The notes under the pieces are model-generated. The model ran no database searches. It was not told the origin of the DNA and was given only the letters and a program-made list of their open reading frames with translations. A program made the position numbers and the translations under genes. This document shows positions 20,443-28,530 of a DNA stretch of 34,381 bases, one piece after another. The stretch covers positions 1 through 34,381 of the forward strand of contig JAGHSX010000002.1 of assembly GCA_018065645.1 (NCBI GenBank), read 5' to 3'. The first letter of the stretch is position 1, and each line of letters starts with the position of its first letter. The stretch comes from Candidatus Scybalousia scybalohippi. Lineage in GTDB: Bacteria > Bacteroidota > Bacteroidia > Bacteroidales > P3.

Positions 20443-21045
20443 TTATAAATCATCATTGAGTAGAGTTTGTACAATCTGCTCTCTACGTTTTGCTTGAGTG
20501 CTTTCAGGAGTAATACCTCGATCTAACAACCACTGTTTGTCTTGCTTTTGTTTAATGATCTCAAGAGCTTGTTTCTCAAACTTTGCTTGTTCAAGGGAAA
20601 CGCCATATCTTTCTGAATAAGTTTTCACACCATGACAACCAAAATGAACAACCTGACTCTTCCCTTTAACTTTCTTCTTCTTGTCTTTGCATAAGATTTG
20701 AAGATCGCTATATGAAGGGAAAGCAATAGTGTGAAAGAAAGGTTCAGCATCACCTAAAGACTTCATTGTATTCTCTCCGCAAACATGGTCGAGATCCACC
20801 TCAACAACAGAGAACAGCCCTTTGCAGATATTACATTCATACTTAGTAACGTAAGGGTATCTCTTCATACTTCGAGGGTTATCATTCTTAACTTTCTCAG
20901 AGTGTTGCTTCATGAACTCCAACTTAAATATACTCTTACTCCAAGCAAAACGAACGAAGCTACGCCAATTGGAGATAACATCTTTTTCAGGGATGTTAAA
21001 CTCCTCAGACATTCTCTTGAGTTCCTTCTCAATATTTATGGTCAT
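20443..21045 (-). CDS. HNH-type nuclease
   Basis: 200 residues. A zinc/HNH core spans about residues 70-140: C71-x2-C74 (YECNICKG), VDLDH with H87, DLQILC with C119 and GCH (C137, H138). This fits a metal-dependent HNH endonuclease such as those that resolve or nick phage DNA. Flanks are helical and basic (CKDKKKKVKGKS). It lies next to the FEN-like exonuclease gene, suggesting a shared DNA-processing role such as junction resolution or host DNA breakdown. A homing role is less likely because it is flanked by tightly coupled genes. Confidence 0.75.
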   Translation of the reverse strand: MTINIEKELKRMSEEFNIPEKDVISNWRSFVRFAWSKSIFKLEFMKQHSEKVKNDNPRSMKRYPYVTKYECNICKGLFSVVEVDLDHVCGENTMKSLGDAEPFFHTIAFPSYSDLQILCKDKKKKVKGKSQVVHFGCHGVKTYSERYGVSLEQAKFEKQALEIIKQKQDKQWLLDRGITPESTQAKRREQIVQTLLNDDL

Positions 21046-21047
21046 TT

Positions 21048-21251
21048 TTATCCCTCATTTATCACCACCCCTTTTGAGTAATCCATAGCTTTACGAATCC
21101 TCTCAGAAATAAACTCATTACCTACATCAGAAGCTACCTCCCTATCTTGAGATTCCATATCAACCAAAACTTTTAAGATTCTTAATTCTTTATCAGTAAG
21201 GTTCTCTAAAGTTTTAATCACTTCAAATATATTATCAATACTCAACATCAT
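21048..21251 (-). CDS. Hypothetical protein
   Basis: 67 residues with AAGGAG very close to the first ATG; a second ATG at 21248 is a possible start. Helical, acidic at the N-terminus (IFEVIKTLENLTDKELRILK). Overlaps the exonuclease end by 17 bp and ends 2 nt before the nuclease gene, so the three are coupled. Confidence 0.65.
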   Translation of the reverse strand: MMLSIDNIFEVIKTLENLTDKELRILKVLVDMESQDREVASDVGNEFISERIRKAMDYSKGVVINEG

Positions 21252-22344
21252 GCTCCTTTAGTAAACTCTCTAGTGTCGTCTCATCTTCTGAATAAACTCT
21301 CATATATGCGCATGAGAAGTACATCTCTGCAACCTCCAACCAATTTTTACTATGTGTAACACCTGTCCAATCAGTGTAAGTAGCTTCATCACCAACTAAA
21401 GACTTAAACTTATCGACAGCAAATTGTAAAAACTCTGTTGTATCTTCAATATCACAAACATCCTTGTACCAAGTTTTTGCACCGTACTGTTTATTGAAGA
21501 AATGTCTAGGCAGATAGCAATCCGTGACATCACCTACAATCATAGACTGAGATATTAACCACTTCAACCCTGAACCTTTCAAGTGCTTTCCATCCTGAAT
21601 CCAAAGCTCTCCTAGCCCATCTTTATAGGTTACAATATCATCCTTATCAGGATTATAAATAGTGATTGGATAACGCCACTCAATACGGGCATCCTTATCG
21701 TTAGAATACAGGACAGCTTCAATACCTTGTTGATTCAATTCAAACATGCGTTGCTGAACAAAGTCATCACACTCTCGACCTTTTATTCGTTTAGCACCTT
21801 TATATTTAATCAGGTAATCTTTACAGTCTGATAAATATGTTGGTCTAATACCACCTGTACGAGAACCTTTATACTTCTCAGGTAGAGGTAGTTGATCTCG
21901 AAAGTTACCTGAACCACCAATGTACAACTCAAAATGAGTTGCCTTTACACGCTCCATAGCGTTCTTTACAGCTCGTTTAAGGACACCTAAGCAGTTCTCA
22001 ATGGGTACAGGTTTTAATAGGTCTGTAACAACAAATGAGTCGTAATCCCATCCCTTGAGTTTACAAAGTTTCTTAAACTCAGTTCTATTCTTAAACTCTT
22101 TTGTAGTGTTATTCTTCTTAACGACAATCACACGATCATCACTAACAGCAGCCACTTTGAAACTAATCACATCTCCATCCAGAACAAGAACTTTAGAATT
22201 CTTGGGATACTTAGGAGTTTCTACTTCATGTGCAAAATACTCTTTAGTTACATCAACATCGGAGGAATCAAAAGACTCCTCTAAATTCTTCTTATAACTA
22301 CTCCCGATAGGAGTTGCATAGAAGTTAAAAGGTTTTGTACTCAT
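21235..22344 (-). CDS. FEN-like 5'-3' exonuclease (T7 gp6-like)
   Basis: 369 residues. The PIN/FEN fold is marked by D56 and D58 (VLVLDGDVI), YKGSR (158-162), E191, D193 and D194 (GRECDD), D216 and D218 (SNDKDAR) and GDVTD (271-275). These are the metal-binding acids of phage 5'-3' exonucleases that remove RNA primers and degrade host DNA to recycle nucleotides. An extra N-terminal segment of about 50 residues is not recognised. The ATG overlaps the upstream stop (ATGA) with GGAG. Most likely it provides primer removal for the polymerase in this window. Confidence 0.88.
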   Translation of the reverse strand: MSTKPFNFYATPIGSSYKKNLEESFDSSDVDVTKEYFAHEVETPKYPKNSKVLVLDGDVISFKVAAVSDDRVIVVKKNNTTKEFKNRTEFKKLCKLKGWDYDSFVVTDLLKPVPIENCLGVLKRAVKNAMERVKATHFELYIGGSGNFRDQLPLPEKYKGSRTGGIRPTYLSDCKDYLIKYKGAKRIKGRECDDFVQQRMFELNQQGIEAVLYSNDKDARIEWRYPITIYNPDKDDIVTYKDGLGELWIQDGKHLKGSGLKWLISQSMIVGDVTDCYLPRHFFNKQYGAKTWYKDVCDIEDTTEFLQFAVDKFKSLVGDEATYTDWTGVTHSKNWLEVAEMYFSCAYMRVYSEDETTLESLLKEHDVEY

Positions 22345-22559
22345 TTACTCTCCGTGTTACTAAAGTTTAAAAACCATCTGCAAAAACCAAACTTACTTGC
22401 TATATCTTTAAAGTCTTCTTGTGAATACTCCCCAACAAAAACAAACTCTTTACTGTACATAAATGCAATAAGTATTAAAGATATTCCCTGACTTTGGGAT
22501 AACGGTTTCATGTGTTTCAAATAATAATCTTTAGAAACAAAAATAGGTTCATATCTCAT
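22341..22559 (-). CDS. Hypothetical protein
   Basis: 72 residues, SD GAGG, ATGA overlaps at both ends. Mixed alpha/beta with a hydrophobic middle (GISLILIAFMYSKEFVFVGE). No family recognised. Confidence 0.65.
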   Translation of the reverse strand: MRYEPIFVSKDYYLKHMKPLSQSQGISLILIAFMYSKEFVFVGEYSQEDFKDIASKFGFCRWFLNFSNTESK

Positions 22560-22837
22560 TCGTCATCCTCTGAAATATTTCTAAAAAAGAAAGCGTACTT
22601 TTGCTCAATCTCAAACGTCCCGTCAGTTTCCCAATCACGAAAAACCTTGTTCCAAGTATCATCTTCTTCAAACAAACATGAGTTAAAAGGGAGGTCAAAA
22701 CCTTTTAGGTAGACATCTGTATAACAACGATCAACAGCAACTCGTGAAATTTCGTAATACTCACCAATAGTTAGGATTTCTTTTGCGTGAACAACCTCTA
22801 AAGGATAACCTCCGCGCCCTGTGAATTTAATCTTCAT
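22556..22837 (-). CDS. Hypothetical SH3-like protein
   Basis: 93 residues behind AAGGAG. The N-terminus (MKIKFTGRGGYPLEVVHAKE, then ILTIGEYYEI) has the pattern of small phage barrels in which 'L..G..Y.V' precedes 'Y.dvyL.G....f...lFe'. These are widespread and uncharacterised. Ends very acidic (SEDDE). Confidence 0.65.
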   Translation of the reverse strand: MKIKFTGRGGYPLEVVHAKEILTIGEYYEISRVAVDRCYTDVYLKGFDLPFNSCLFEEDDTWNKVFRDWETDGTFEIEQKYAFFFRNISEDDE

Positions 22838-22846
22838 TCAAACTCC

Positions 22847-23041
22847 TTATAAAGAAACTTTCTCAGTGTTCATTTGAATAATCACATGTAAGATAAATAA
22901 AATAACCCAAAGTGTTGCATACACAACAGCTAACCACTGAGGTAGTCCCCAATAGTCAACCATCGTCCATACAATAAATGGCATAAAAATATTTAAGCTT
23001 GCAGGAATGTGTTTTCGATCTAACTGTTTTAACTTGCTCAT
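22847..23041 (-). CDS. Small two-span membrane protein
   Basis: 64 residues from the ATG at 23041 (SD GGGAGG; ATGA overlap with the upstream stop). Two membrane helices (about 17-34 SLNIFMPFIVWTMVDYWG and 37-57 PQWLAVVYATLWVILFILHV) with a basic N-terminus, so the N-terminus is probably cytoplasmic. Unknown role. Confidence 0.7.
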   Translation of the reverse strand: MSKLKQLDRKHIPASLNIFMPFIVWTMVDYWGLPQWLAVVYATLWVILFILHVIIQMNTEKVSL

Positions 23042-23316
23042 ACTTCCTCCCAATCTTTCACGATAACGGTTCGTTCAACAGGGATAACCTCAACAAGATT
23101 AACAAAACCTTCTTCTCGGTGGTTGTAATAATACTCTGTATAATAACTACCCGACCGTGATAACTCGTAGCGATAGTATTTACCTGTAACTTTGTTTTTT
23201 GAAATCCCCGTCAAGTACTCCCACTTACCACCACTAACCCAATCTCCACCATCGATGACCTCCCAATCTCCGAAGCCTTCTTCTACATCTTCAAAATCTT
23301 CTAAGTTAACAATCAT
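23038..23316 (-). CDS. Hypothetical protein
   Basis: 92 residues behind AAGGAG. Acidic and Gly/Trp-rich start (EGFGDWEVIDGGDWVSGGKW), then a Tyr-rich sheet (YYRYELSRSGSYYTEYYYNH). Probably a single beta-sheet domain of a type frequent in phage genomes; no function known. Confidence 0.7.
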   Translation of the reverse strand: MIVNLEDFEDVEEGFGDWEVIDGGDWVSGGKWEYLTGISKNKVTGKYYRYELSRSGSYYTEYYYNHREEGFVNLVEVIPVERTVIVKDWEEV

Positions 23317-23328
23317 TTCATAATCTCC

Positions 23329-23580
23329 TTAATTAATCACCACGTATTGTTTAAAACCTTCAACAGACTCTTCATTATCCTCTAAGTATGCTACATAGTC
23401 ACTCTCACAGAGTCGTTCATCCTCAATAGGATTATAATATGTCAGTGTTGGTTTGTAGATACTTGTTGAAAAACCATTGCCTTCGTCATCTGTTATATAG
23501 CCAACAGGCTTGTTCAGAAGATCGGGGTGTTTATCAGCAAACTTTTGTAAATCATCAATATACTTTTTAAGTGTAGTCAT
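23329..23580 (-). CDS. Small phage protein, unknown function
   Basis: 83 residues, SD GAGGAG. The pattern 'L..y...L..f..khPdL.n..V.Y..DDEGN.F......P' (residues 5-43) is a widespread small phage family, often annotated as hypothetical. It is acidic and probably binds a protein partner. Confidence 0.7.
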   Translation of the reverse strand: MTTLKKYIDDLQKFADKHPDLLNKPVGYITDDEGNGFSTSIYKPTLTYYNPIEDERLCESDYVAYLEDNEESVEGFKQYVVIN

Positions 23581-23612
23581 ATAATCTCCTCACATTCTGT
23601 TAATATACAAAA

Positions 23613-23867
23613 TTACATCTTGTTAAATCTACGTTTACGTTCAGCATAGGCTTTCTCAACTGTTGTTTTGATAATTGCAAATAAATCTAAAGCATACATA
23701 ATATCCTCTTCTTTAAGTTGAATGAACATTACTCGGAACATCTGAATCAATTCTTCTTCAGTATATTCACCTTTACGAACACTCTCTTTGAATGCATAGT
23801 AAATTTGCTTCTTACCAATAACTACAGGGAATTTCCTATGATCAGTGTCATATTGTTTTTCAGACAT
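23613..23867 (-). CDS. Hypothetical protein
   Basis: 84 residues from the ATG at 23867 (an in-frame GTG at 23873 overlaps the SD AAGGTG). Helical throughout, with 'YAFKESVRKGEYTEEELIQM' and an Arg-rich end (YAERKRRFNKM) that could contact nucleic acid. Separated from the SSB unit by a terminator, so it may depend on read-through. Confidence 0.65.
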   Translation of the reverse strand: MSEKQYDTDHRKFPVVIGKKQIYYAFKESVRKGEYTEEELIQMFRVMFIQLKEEDIMYALDLFAIIKTTVEKAYAERKRRFNKM

Positions 23868-23890
23868 AAGCACCTTTTACATTAGAAAAT

Positions 23891-23919
23891 AAAAAAGGAC
23901 ACACTCCGAAGAGGTGTCC
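23891..23919 (-). terminator. Leftward terminator with TTCG tetraloop
   Basis: GGACAC / GTGTCC arms (23897-23902, 23914-23919) with an inner CTC/GAG stem closed by a UUCG tetraloop, then leftward TTTTTTATTTT. Ends the SSB and 46-residue gene transcript. Confidence 0.85.
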
Positions 23920-23935
23920 ATGTTATCCTTACCAA

Positions 23936-23975
23936 CTCTCTTTTATTGAGAGGAGGTGTTTAAGGGGTTAAACCT
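23936..23975. repeat. Two small hairpins before the SSB-unit terminator
   Basis: CTCTC/GAGAG (23936-23940, 23948-23952) and AGGTGTTTAA/TTAAACCT (23954-23963, 23968-23975, one 2-nt bulge, GGGG loop). With the terminator at 23891 they form a row of three hairpins downstream of the 23994 gene, probably acting as a 3' end stabiliser. Confidence 0.5.
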
Positions 23976-23993
23976 ATTATTTATTAAAAGATT

Positions 23994-24134
23994 TTAAGAT
24001 TTAACGTCAATACTTTTAATAACTTCCTTAAGCTTATCTTGCAGGAATTTAGAATCAACATCTACAGCGTTAAGGCGTTGAACCCCTTGAGTTAAAGCGT
24101 TGATCAAATCAACAGTAGTATAAGTCTCATTCAT
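23994..24134 (-). CDS. 46-residue hypothetical protein
   Basis: Short helical protein (MNETYTTVDLINALTQGVQR and on). The ATG is 2 nt after the SSB stop. The SD is poor (GGG), so translation may depend on coupling with the SSB gene. It is the last gene of this unit. Confidence 0.55.
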   Translation of the reverse strand: MNETYTTVDLINALTQGVQRLNAVDVDSKFLQDKLKEVIKSIDVKS

Positions 24135-24136
24135 AA

Positions 24137-24790
24137 TTAAACCCATTCATCATCATCAACTGAAGCTTCTTTACTTTGTGAAGCTTCTTGACTTTGTGAA
24201 GATTTATCGGATTCTTGCTTTGGTTTAGCGTCAGGATTCTCAGCTAATTTCTTAACCTTACCTAGTACATTAAACTTACCTGCTGAATCACCTTGTTCAA
24301 CAACCACTAACTCGTCAACTTTTAGAGCTAAGAGTTTAGCGAAAGTACCAAATGAGTTTTCCATAACTTCATATTGAACTGTACCAACACTGCCATTACC
24401 GACAAGAGTTGTGAAAGTAATGTCCTCCAACTCCCCATTCTCATCATCAATGAAAACTCGTGGACGGTATTGATCAGGGATTTCTTTTAGTTCACCTGTT
24501 TCCTTATCCTTGTAGTTTGCAGGTTTCTTAAGTTTAATGAAGTATTGCTCTTCATCACCCACAGCATTCTCAGCTCCAAACTTCTCTACGAAATCTTCAT
24601 AATCCATCTCTTTAGATTTAGATTTTGGAAAAGCTTTATTCCAAGCTTTAGCTGTTGTCTTGTCAACCTGAACATCTACTACAAATTCTTTCTCAGTTTG
24701 AGATTGATATTTAAATGCAGGAGATTTAATCTTTGTGTAATAGAACTTAACACCTTCGATAGTTTGAGTTTCTAAGTTTAATTGTGACAT
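24137..24790 (-). CDS. Single-stranded DNA-binding protein, gp2.5-like
   Basis: 217 residues from the ATG at 24790 (SD GAGG at the right distance; the upstream in-frame ATG at 24838 has none). A beta-rich domain (about 1-165) with an OB-like look (EGVKFYYTKIKSPAFKYQ, FVVDVQVDKTTAKAWNK, YRPRVFIDD) is followed by a low-complexity Gln/Ser/Lys linker (about 185-211) and an acidic tail ending DDDEWV. That tail is the signature of phage SSBs such as T7 gp2.5 and T4 gp32, which use it to contact polymerase and helicase. Transcribed from its own promoter with a long structured leader. Confidence 0.8.
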   Translation of the reverse strand: MSQLNLETQTIEGVKFYYTKIKSPAFKYQSQTEKEFVVDVQVDKTTAKAWNKAFPKSKSKEMDYEDFVEKFGAENAVGDEEQYFIKLKKPANYKDKETGELKEIPDQYRPRVFIDDENGELEDITFTTLVGNGSVGTVQYEVMENSFGTFAKLLALKVDELVVVEQGDSAGKFNVLGKVKKLAENPDAKPKQESDKSSQSQEASQSKEASVDDDEWV

Positions 24791-24848
24791 AATATTATCC
24801 TCTATACGTTTGTTGATATGCTTTTGCGTCTTGTACATCTTTCGATGT

Positions 24849-24908
24849 GAGCTTAATAGCTCTGACTCCCAAATTATGAAGAGTTATTTACTACCTTCGT
24901 AACTCCTC
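24849..24908 (-). promoter_or_regulatory. Structured 5' leader of the SSB gene
   Basis: About 124 nt separate the predicted transcription start (near 24914) from the SSB start codon. The leader holds two hairpins: GAGCT/AGCTC (24849-24853, 24858-24862) and GAGTTA/TAACTC (24881-24886, 24900-24905) with flanking GA/TC pairs. This is much longer than other leaders in the window, and could be a site for autoregulation, as in T4 gene 32. Confidence 0.5.
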
Positions 24909-24920
24909 ATTAAGTTGCCT

Positions 24921-24949
24921 ATTCTATAGATTTTGAAAACCTGTGTCAA
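24921..24949 (-). promoter_or_regulatory. Strong leftward promoter for the SSB gene
   Basis: Read leftward: perfect TTGACA (24944-24949), 17 bp, TAGAAT (24921-24926). One of the best promoters in the window, consistent with the high expression needed for an SSB. Confidence 0.75.
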
Positions 24950-24984
24950 TACCTAATTACAAAATATATTAAGTATTTTTAACA

Positions 24985-25143
24985 CTAATCTTCAAAATAC
25001 TCCTGCCCGCTTTCAGTATAGACTGATGCTCGACCTAATTCGTAAGAAATTCTATAGACCTCTTCAACCTCCTGTGAACTTAATGGATCGTCAGAGTCTA
25101 ATAAATCCCATAAACGTTCTTCCAAATATTCTTGTTTACTCAT
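24985..25143 (-). CDS. 52-residue acidic protein
   Basis: Short acidic helical protein (MSKQEYLEERLWDLLDSDDP and on). AGGAG precedes its ATG, which overlaps the end of the DUF3310 gene by 8 bp (ATGAGTAA). No family recognised. Confidence 0.65.
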   Translation of the reverse strand: MSKQEYLEERLWDLLDSDDPLSSQEVEEVYRISYELGRASVYTESGQEYFED

Positions 25144-25843
25144 TACTTTCTCCTAACATCTTAAGAATCTTCTGCTTTAGTTTGGTACTACCCTCAATAC
25201 CATAAGTGAAGTATGCCTCAAGTAAAGCATAATGTACAACCTTGCCTAAATCCTCAACACCATTCTTCTCTTTGTGTCGAGTGATGTATTTTACAACATT
25301 ACCCTGTTGAAAGTTCAACTTGTTAGCTTCAGTGTACTCAATTGGTTGAATACCTCGTTGCTTATAGTGACTACCGCCCTCTTGAACATCTAAAGGGTTG
25401 AATGGTTTGTATTCTAAATCAAGTTTAGGAGGTTCAAAATTAACATCTTTTACGAAAGGAAACTCAACACCGTTTATAAATAGTTTTGTATTCTCTACTG
25501 AGAATTTTGGTTTATCTTCCTCTTGTTGAGATGGTTCATTTTCCAACAAATTCTCAAATCCTTTCTCAACCCAAACTATTTTACCACCTAGCTCACTCAC
25601 ACGGTTTTTTCCTTTATACCCACAATCAACCCATTCGTTAAACTCCATATCCATAATTTCTTTAAAGTTGTCTTTATAGAAACAATTCAATTCAGGATCA
25701 TCCTCCCAAACAGCAAAGCACTCAGCACATTTAGGGATCTCAAACCAATGTGGTTGTGGTGACATACGAGCTACAAGTTCAGGGTAAACTTCTCTGAACC
25801 AACCTGTAATTTCACTCTTATATAGATAACGTTTTTGTTTCAT
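25136..25843 (-). CDS. DUF3310 protein with novel N-terminal region
   Basis: 235 residues. The C-terminal part (about 154-215) is a DUF3310 domain, with GGSHYK (156-161), QPIEY (166-170), GNVVKYITRHKEKNG (181-195) and EDL (197-199). This domain is common in phages and is sometimes called a nucleotide-kinase-like domain, but its activity is not established. Residues 1-100 (YLYKSEITGWFREVYPELVA onward, with CAECF) are not recognised. They carry Cys at about 39, 42, 54 and 74 and could bind metal. SD AAGGAG. It lies between the SSB unit and the polymerase unit. Confidence 0.8.
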   Translation of the reverse strand: MKQKRYLYKSEITGWFREVYPELVARMSPQPHWFEIPKCAECFAVWEDDPELNCFYKDNFKEIMDMEFNEWVDCGYKGKNRVSELGGKIVWVEKGFENLLENEPSQQEEDKPKFSVENTKLFINGVEFPFVKDVNFEPPKLDLEYKPFNPLDVQEGGSHYKQRGIQPIEYTEANKLNFQQGNVVKYITRHKEKNGVEDLGKVVHYALLEAYFTYGIEGSTKLKQKILKMLGESNE

Positions 25844-25844
25844 G

Positions 25845-26027
25845 TTAAATCTCCTTAAAATTTTCGGTTGTAAAAATAATGTCTTTCAAAATACTTACGA
25901 CATTTTCACATTTATCCTTAAGAATAACTTCATTAGAATATCGATTACGAATCGTTACACTACCATATTCATCAAACTCCAACTCGAAATCTTCAACAAA
26001 CTCTTTCTTCGTAAGACAAGAACCCAT
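25845..26027 (-). CDS. Hypothetical protein
   Basis: 60 residues from the ATG at 26027 (AGGAGAG). Acidic start and strands in the middle (YGSVTIRNRYSNEVILKDKC), then a helix. 'F..eFd..G.V.I.....' resembles small phage beta domains. One nt before the DUF3310 gene, so the two are coupled. Confidence 0.65.
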   Translation of the reverse strand: MGSCLTKKEFVEDFELEFDEYGSVTIRNRYSNEVILKDKCENVVSILKDIIFTTENFKEI

Positions 26028-26070
26028 TTCAACTCTCCTTAACAACATTTTAAATTAAATACTTTTAAAA

Positions 26071-26295
26071 CTAAACACTTTTAAACAACTTCATTGCTTG
26101 GTTGTATGATAACGAATCTTTCTCGAAGATACAATAGCCTAGAATACATTTCAACCTAGTTTCTTCACTTCCTTTTGTAGCACTCCAAATAGAATTATAC
26201 TTCTGACAATTCTTCAGGGCTTTCGCTAGGGTTGTAGGAGTATCTTCGGTTAAGAAGACCTCCTTTTCAGAAGTTATGCAGAAGATGTTATACAT
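26071..26295 (-). CDS. Hypothetical protein
   Basis: 74 residues beginning MYNIFCITSEKEVFLTEDTP, with a helical rest and five Cys (residues 6, 30, 50, 55 and possibly one more). No good SD next to its ATG (a GGAG is 19 nt away, inside the end of the polymerase gene), so translation is likely coupled to the polymerase. No family recognised. Confidence 0.55.
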   Translation of the reverse strand: MYNIFCITSEKEVFLTEDTPTTLAKALKNCQKYNSIWSATKGSEETRLKCILGYCIFEKDSLSYNQAMKLFKSV

Positions 26296-26302
26296 CGTTT
26301 TG

Positions 26303-28507
26303 TTAATAAATAGTCTCCTTTAGTGGTTCTAATAATTTCTTAGCTTGTTCAATGTAGTAATCATAATTAATATCCCACTCGAACTCTGACATGTCATTAC
26401 ACACAGTCACATTCCACTCAGTATCAATCCCTAATCGCTTCCATCCGTCTTCTGAGTCTTCATTAGGCATAAGTTTAACCAACTTCTTACCATTTACAGA
26501 AGGATAATATCGACAAACATTCTGCTGAAGCTCTTCCTTACCATTCTCATCAACTGTAACGAGTCGTGAGGATCGAGGTACTTTAGCACGTAACATGAAG
26601 TCAAACTCATTCTTATGGGTTCGAATGAAGTCTTCTGCACTACCTCTATCAAACAACTCATGTTCAACCGCCATAGGTACAACTAACGCTGACATATTTT
26701 TATGCCAAGCCAAGTCTTTATATTCATAAGCACCCTTCTGCTTAACCTTACCATGGGTGGTAATACTAGTGTAATTGTTTACATCTCGGATATACATAGC
26801 CTTATAAACATCTCCCTCCATCTCCAAACCTGTAACCTTCTCCCATAATGATATAATTCTTTCAACTTCCTCTCGTTTATCTCGCTTCACATAAACTTCA
26901 ACGCCATCAGTATTGAGCATTATGAGTCTTGCATCACACTTTTGAACAAGTTTCTCAGCTAACATGGATAAACTCAATTGTCCGTTGATTGTGATTTTCA
27001 TAGTGTACATAGGGTCATAGAAAGCTGAGAACTTATCATTTGACTTACCGTACACACTATTTAATCCAAGCTTAATAGCTAAGTTCTCACCCGTCCCTTT
27101 TGCAAACTTCTTACGCTCTTGGTAGAAATCCTCATAAGAATCACAAAAAGACTCACCTAAATGTTCAGGGTAAACACGATTAGCAATCGCAATATTAGGA
27201 TACATCGAAGCAACGTCATAAGTTAGAAGTTCATATTCATCATTAGAATGAATAGTCCCCTGTAAAGCTCCATGCAAACCCCCCACACCATAATCTATTC
27301 GACAACCACCATATACAATATTAAGAGTTTCAGCGACATTAAAACAACCATAATAAGACTTCTTAAATTCTTTCTTATTTCTAAGTTTAATCTTACCCGT
27401 TTTCTCACAAACATATTCTTCCTTAACAGGATTACCTTGTTCGTCTTTAATAACTTGAGTAGCCTTTAGTTCTATTTCCTCAACCCAACCTAAAGGGTGT
27501 TGTTTCTTAAACTCAGTAACATCTTCTTCGTTAGGCTTTGTTGGAAACTTAACTTTTTTAACAACCATTTCAGAATATTTAGCGAGATCACCCAATTGAT
27601 GTTCTTCAATATCAGAAAAAACACCCTTAGTTTCGGTAATCTTTTGACGAGAAAACCATTTATGTAAAGCCTTAAACTCAGGTGTGGAAAACTGTAAGTA
27701 ACTAAATAAACATTTACCAACATCAATAAAGTCACGTTTAGTTTGTTTCATCTTACGTTTACCATCAATACCGATTTCGTAAAATGCTTCAGGTTGTTCC
27801 TTTTCAATCTTCTTCATGAAGAACTGTTCACCAATTTTTGTATCACTATAATTAATACAATCGAATCCGTACTTAACTGACAAATCTTCTCGCATTTTAA
27901 TCATATCTAAACAACGTTTATAGAACTCAAGTGTCTGCATAACGTCGTGCTTGTTATACTCAATTAACACATCAATTTCCTCAGAAGTTAACTTACTTCC
28001 GACTTGATAAGGTAAATCTTCCACGTTGTGTGATCGCATATTAAACTCAAGTAACTTTAAGGAAGTCATTTTAGCTTTATTATCAAAATGATTAATCTTC
28101 ATTAGGTCACACTGTTTTAGAAGAATTTCTTCAGGTTTAATATATATACCAAAACCTCCGTCCTTCTTACTGTCAATAACCTTCTGAGCATATTTGAATA
28201 ACTGACCTGCTGTAACTGATAATTTCTTACTTTCTTTCTTCGCCTTTATCGCTTTCGTTAATATGAAATGAATCACAGGGTAATCAAAGTTTACTCCATT
28301 GTAAGTTATTAACCGCTTATCATTTCTTTTAATATCACGCAAATAAATTAATAAGTCATCAACTTCATTCTTACGATTTGAAATTTCAAAAACAAAAGTC
28401 TTATCTAATCCAATGTCGTAAAACGTTGCTGTAAAAACATTAGGGAATGTTTCTATATCAAATGGTACATCTTTCTCAGCAAAAGGGTATTTGGTAAAAT
28501 CTATCAT
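26303..28507 (-). CDS. Family B DNA polymerase with 3'-5' exonuclease
   Basis: 734 residues, the replicative polymerase. Exonuclease motifs: Exo I D17-I-E19 (FDIETF), Exo II YNGVNFD (69-75) and Exo III YNKHD (184-188). A GVGGLHG segment (407-413) matches the family's pre-motif A glycine turn. Polymerase motif A is YDVASMYPN (430-438) with D431, and motif B is KLGLNSVYG (479-487). Motif C reads LNTDGVEVY (531-539), where NTDG replaces the usual DTDS, so D534 is the one clear metal ligand there. It is shorter than T4 gp43 (898). SD AGGAGG; own promoter at 28531. Works with the primase-helicase and SSB in the window. Confidence 0.92.
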   Translation of the reverse strand: MIDFTKYPFAEKDVPFDIETFPNVFTATFYDIGLDKTFVFEISNRKNEVDDLLIYLRDIKRNDKRLITYNGVNFDYPVIHFILTKAIKAKKESKKLSVTAGQLFKYAQKVIDSKKDGGFGIYIKPEEILLKQCDLMKINHFDNKAKMTSLKLLEFNMRSHNVEDLPYQVGSKLTSEEIDVLIEYNKHDVMQTLEFYKRCLDMIKMREDLSVKYGFDCINYSDTKIGEQFFMKKIEKEQPEAFYEIGIDGKRKMKQTKRDFIDVGKCLFSYLQFSTPEFKALHKWFSRQKITETKGVFSDIEEHQLGDLAKYSEMVVKKVKFPTKPNEEDVTEFKKQHPLGWVEEIELKATQVIKDEQGNPVKEEYVCEKTGKIKLRNKKEFKKSYYGCFNVAETLNIVYGGCRIDYGVGGLHGALQGTIHSNDEYELLTYDVASMYPNIAIANRVYPEHLGESFCDSYEDFYQERKKFAKGTGENLAIKLGLNSVYGKSNDKFSAFYDPMYTMKITINGQLSLSMLAEKLVQKCDARLIMLNTDGVEVYVKRDKREEVERIISLWEKVTGLEMEGDVYKAMYIRDVNNYTSITTHGKVKQKGAYEYKDLAWHKNMSALVVPMAVEHELFDRGSAEDFIRTHKNEFDFMLRAKVPRSSRLVTVDENGKEELQQNVCRYYPSVNGKKLVKLMPNEDSEDGWKRLGIDTEWNVTVCNDMSEFEWDINYDYYIEQAKKLLEPLKETIY

Positions 28508-28530
28508 ATTTCCTCCTAATTCATAACGAA

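Noticed and set aside
24791-24838. Extra N-terminal residues for the SSB-like protein
   Set aside because: The upstream ATG has no SD, while GAGG is properly spaced from the ATG at 24790.
26494-26682. Short leftward frame within the polymerase gene
   Set aside because: A shadow frame of the polymerase C-terminus without SD.
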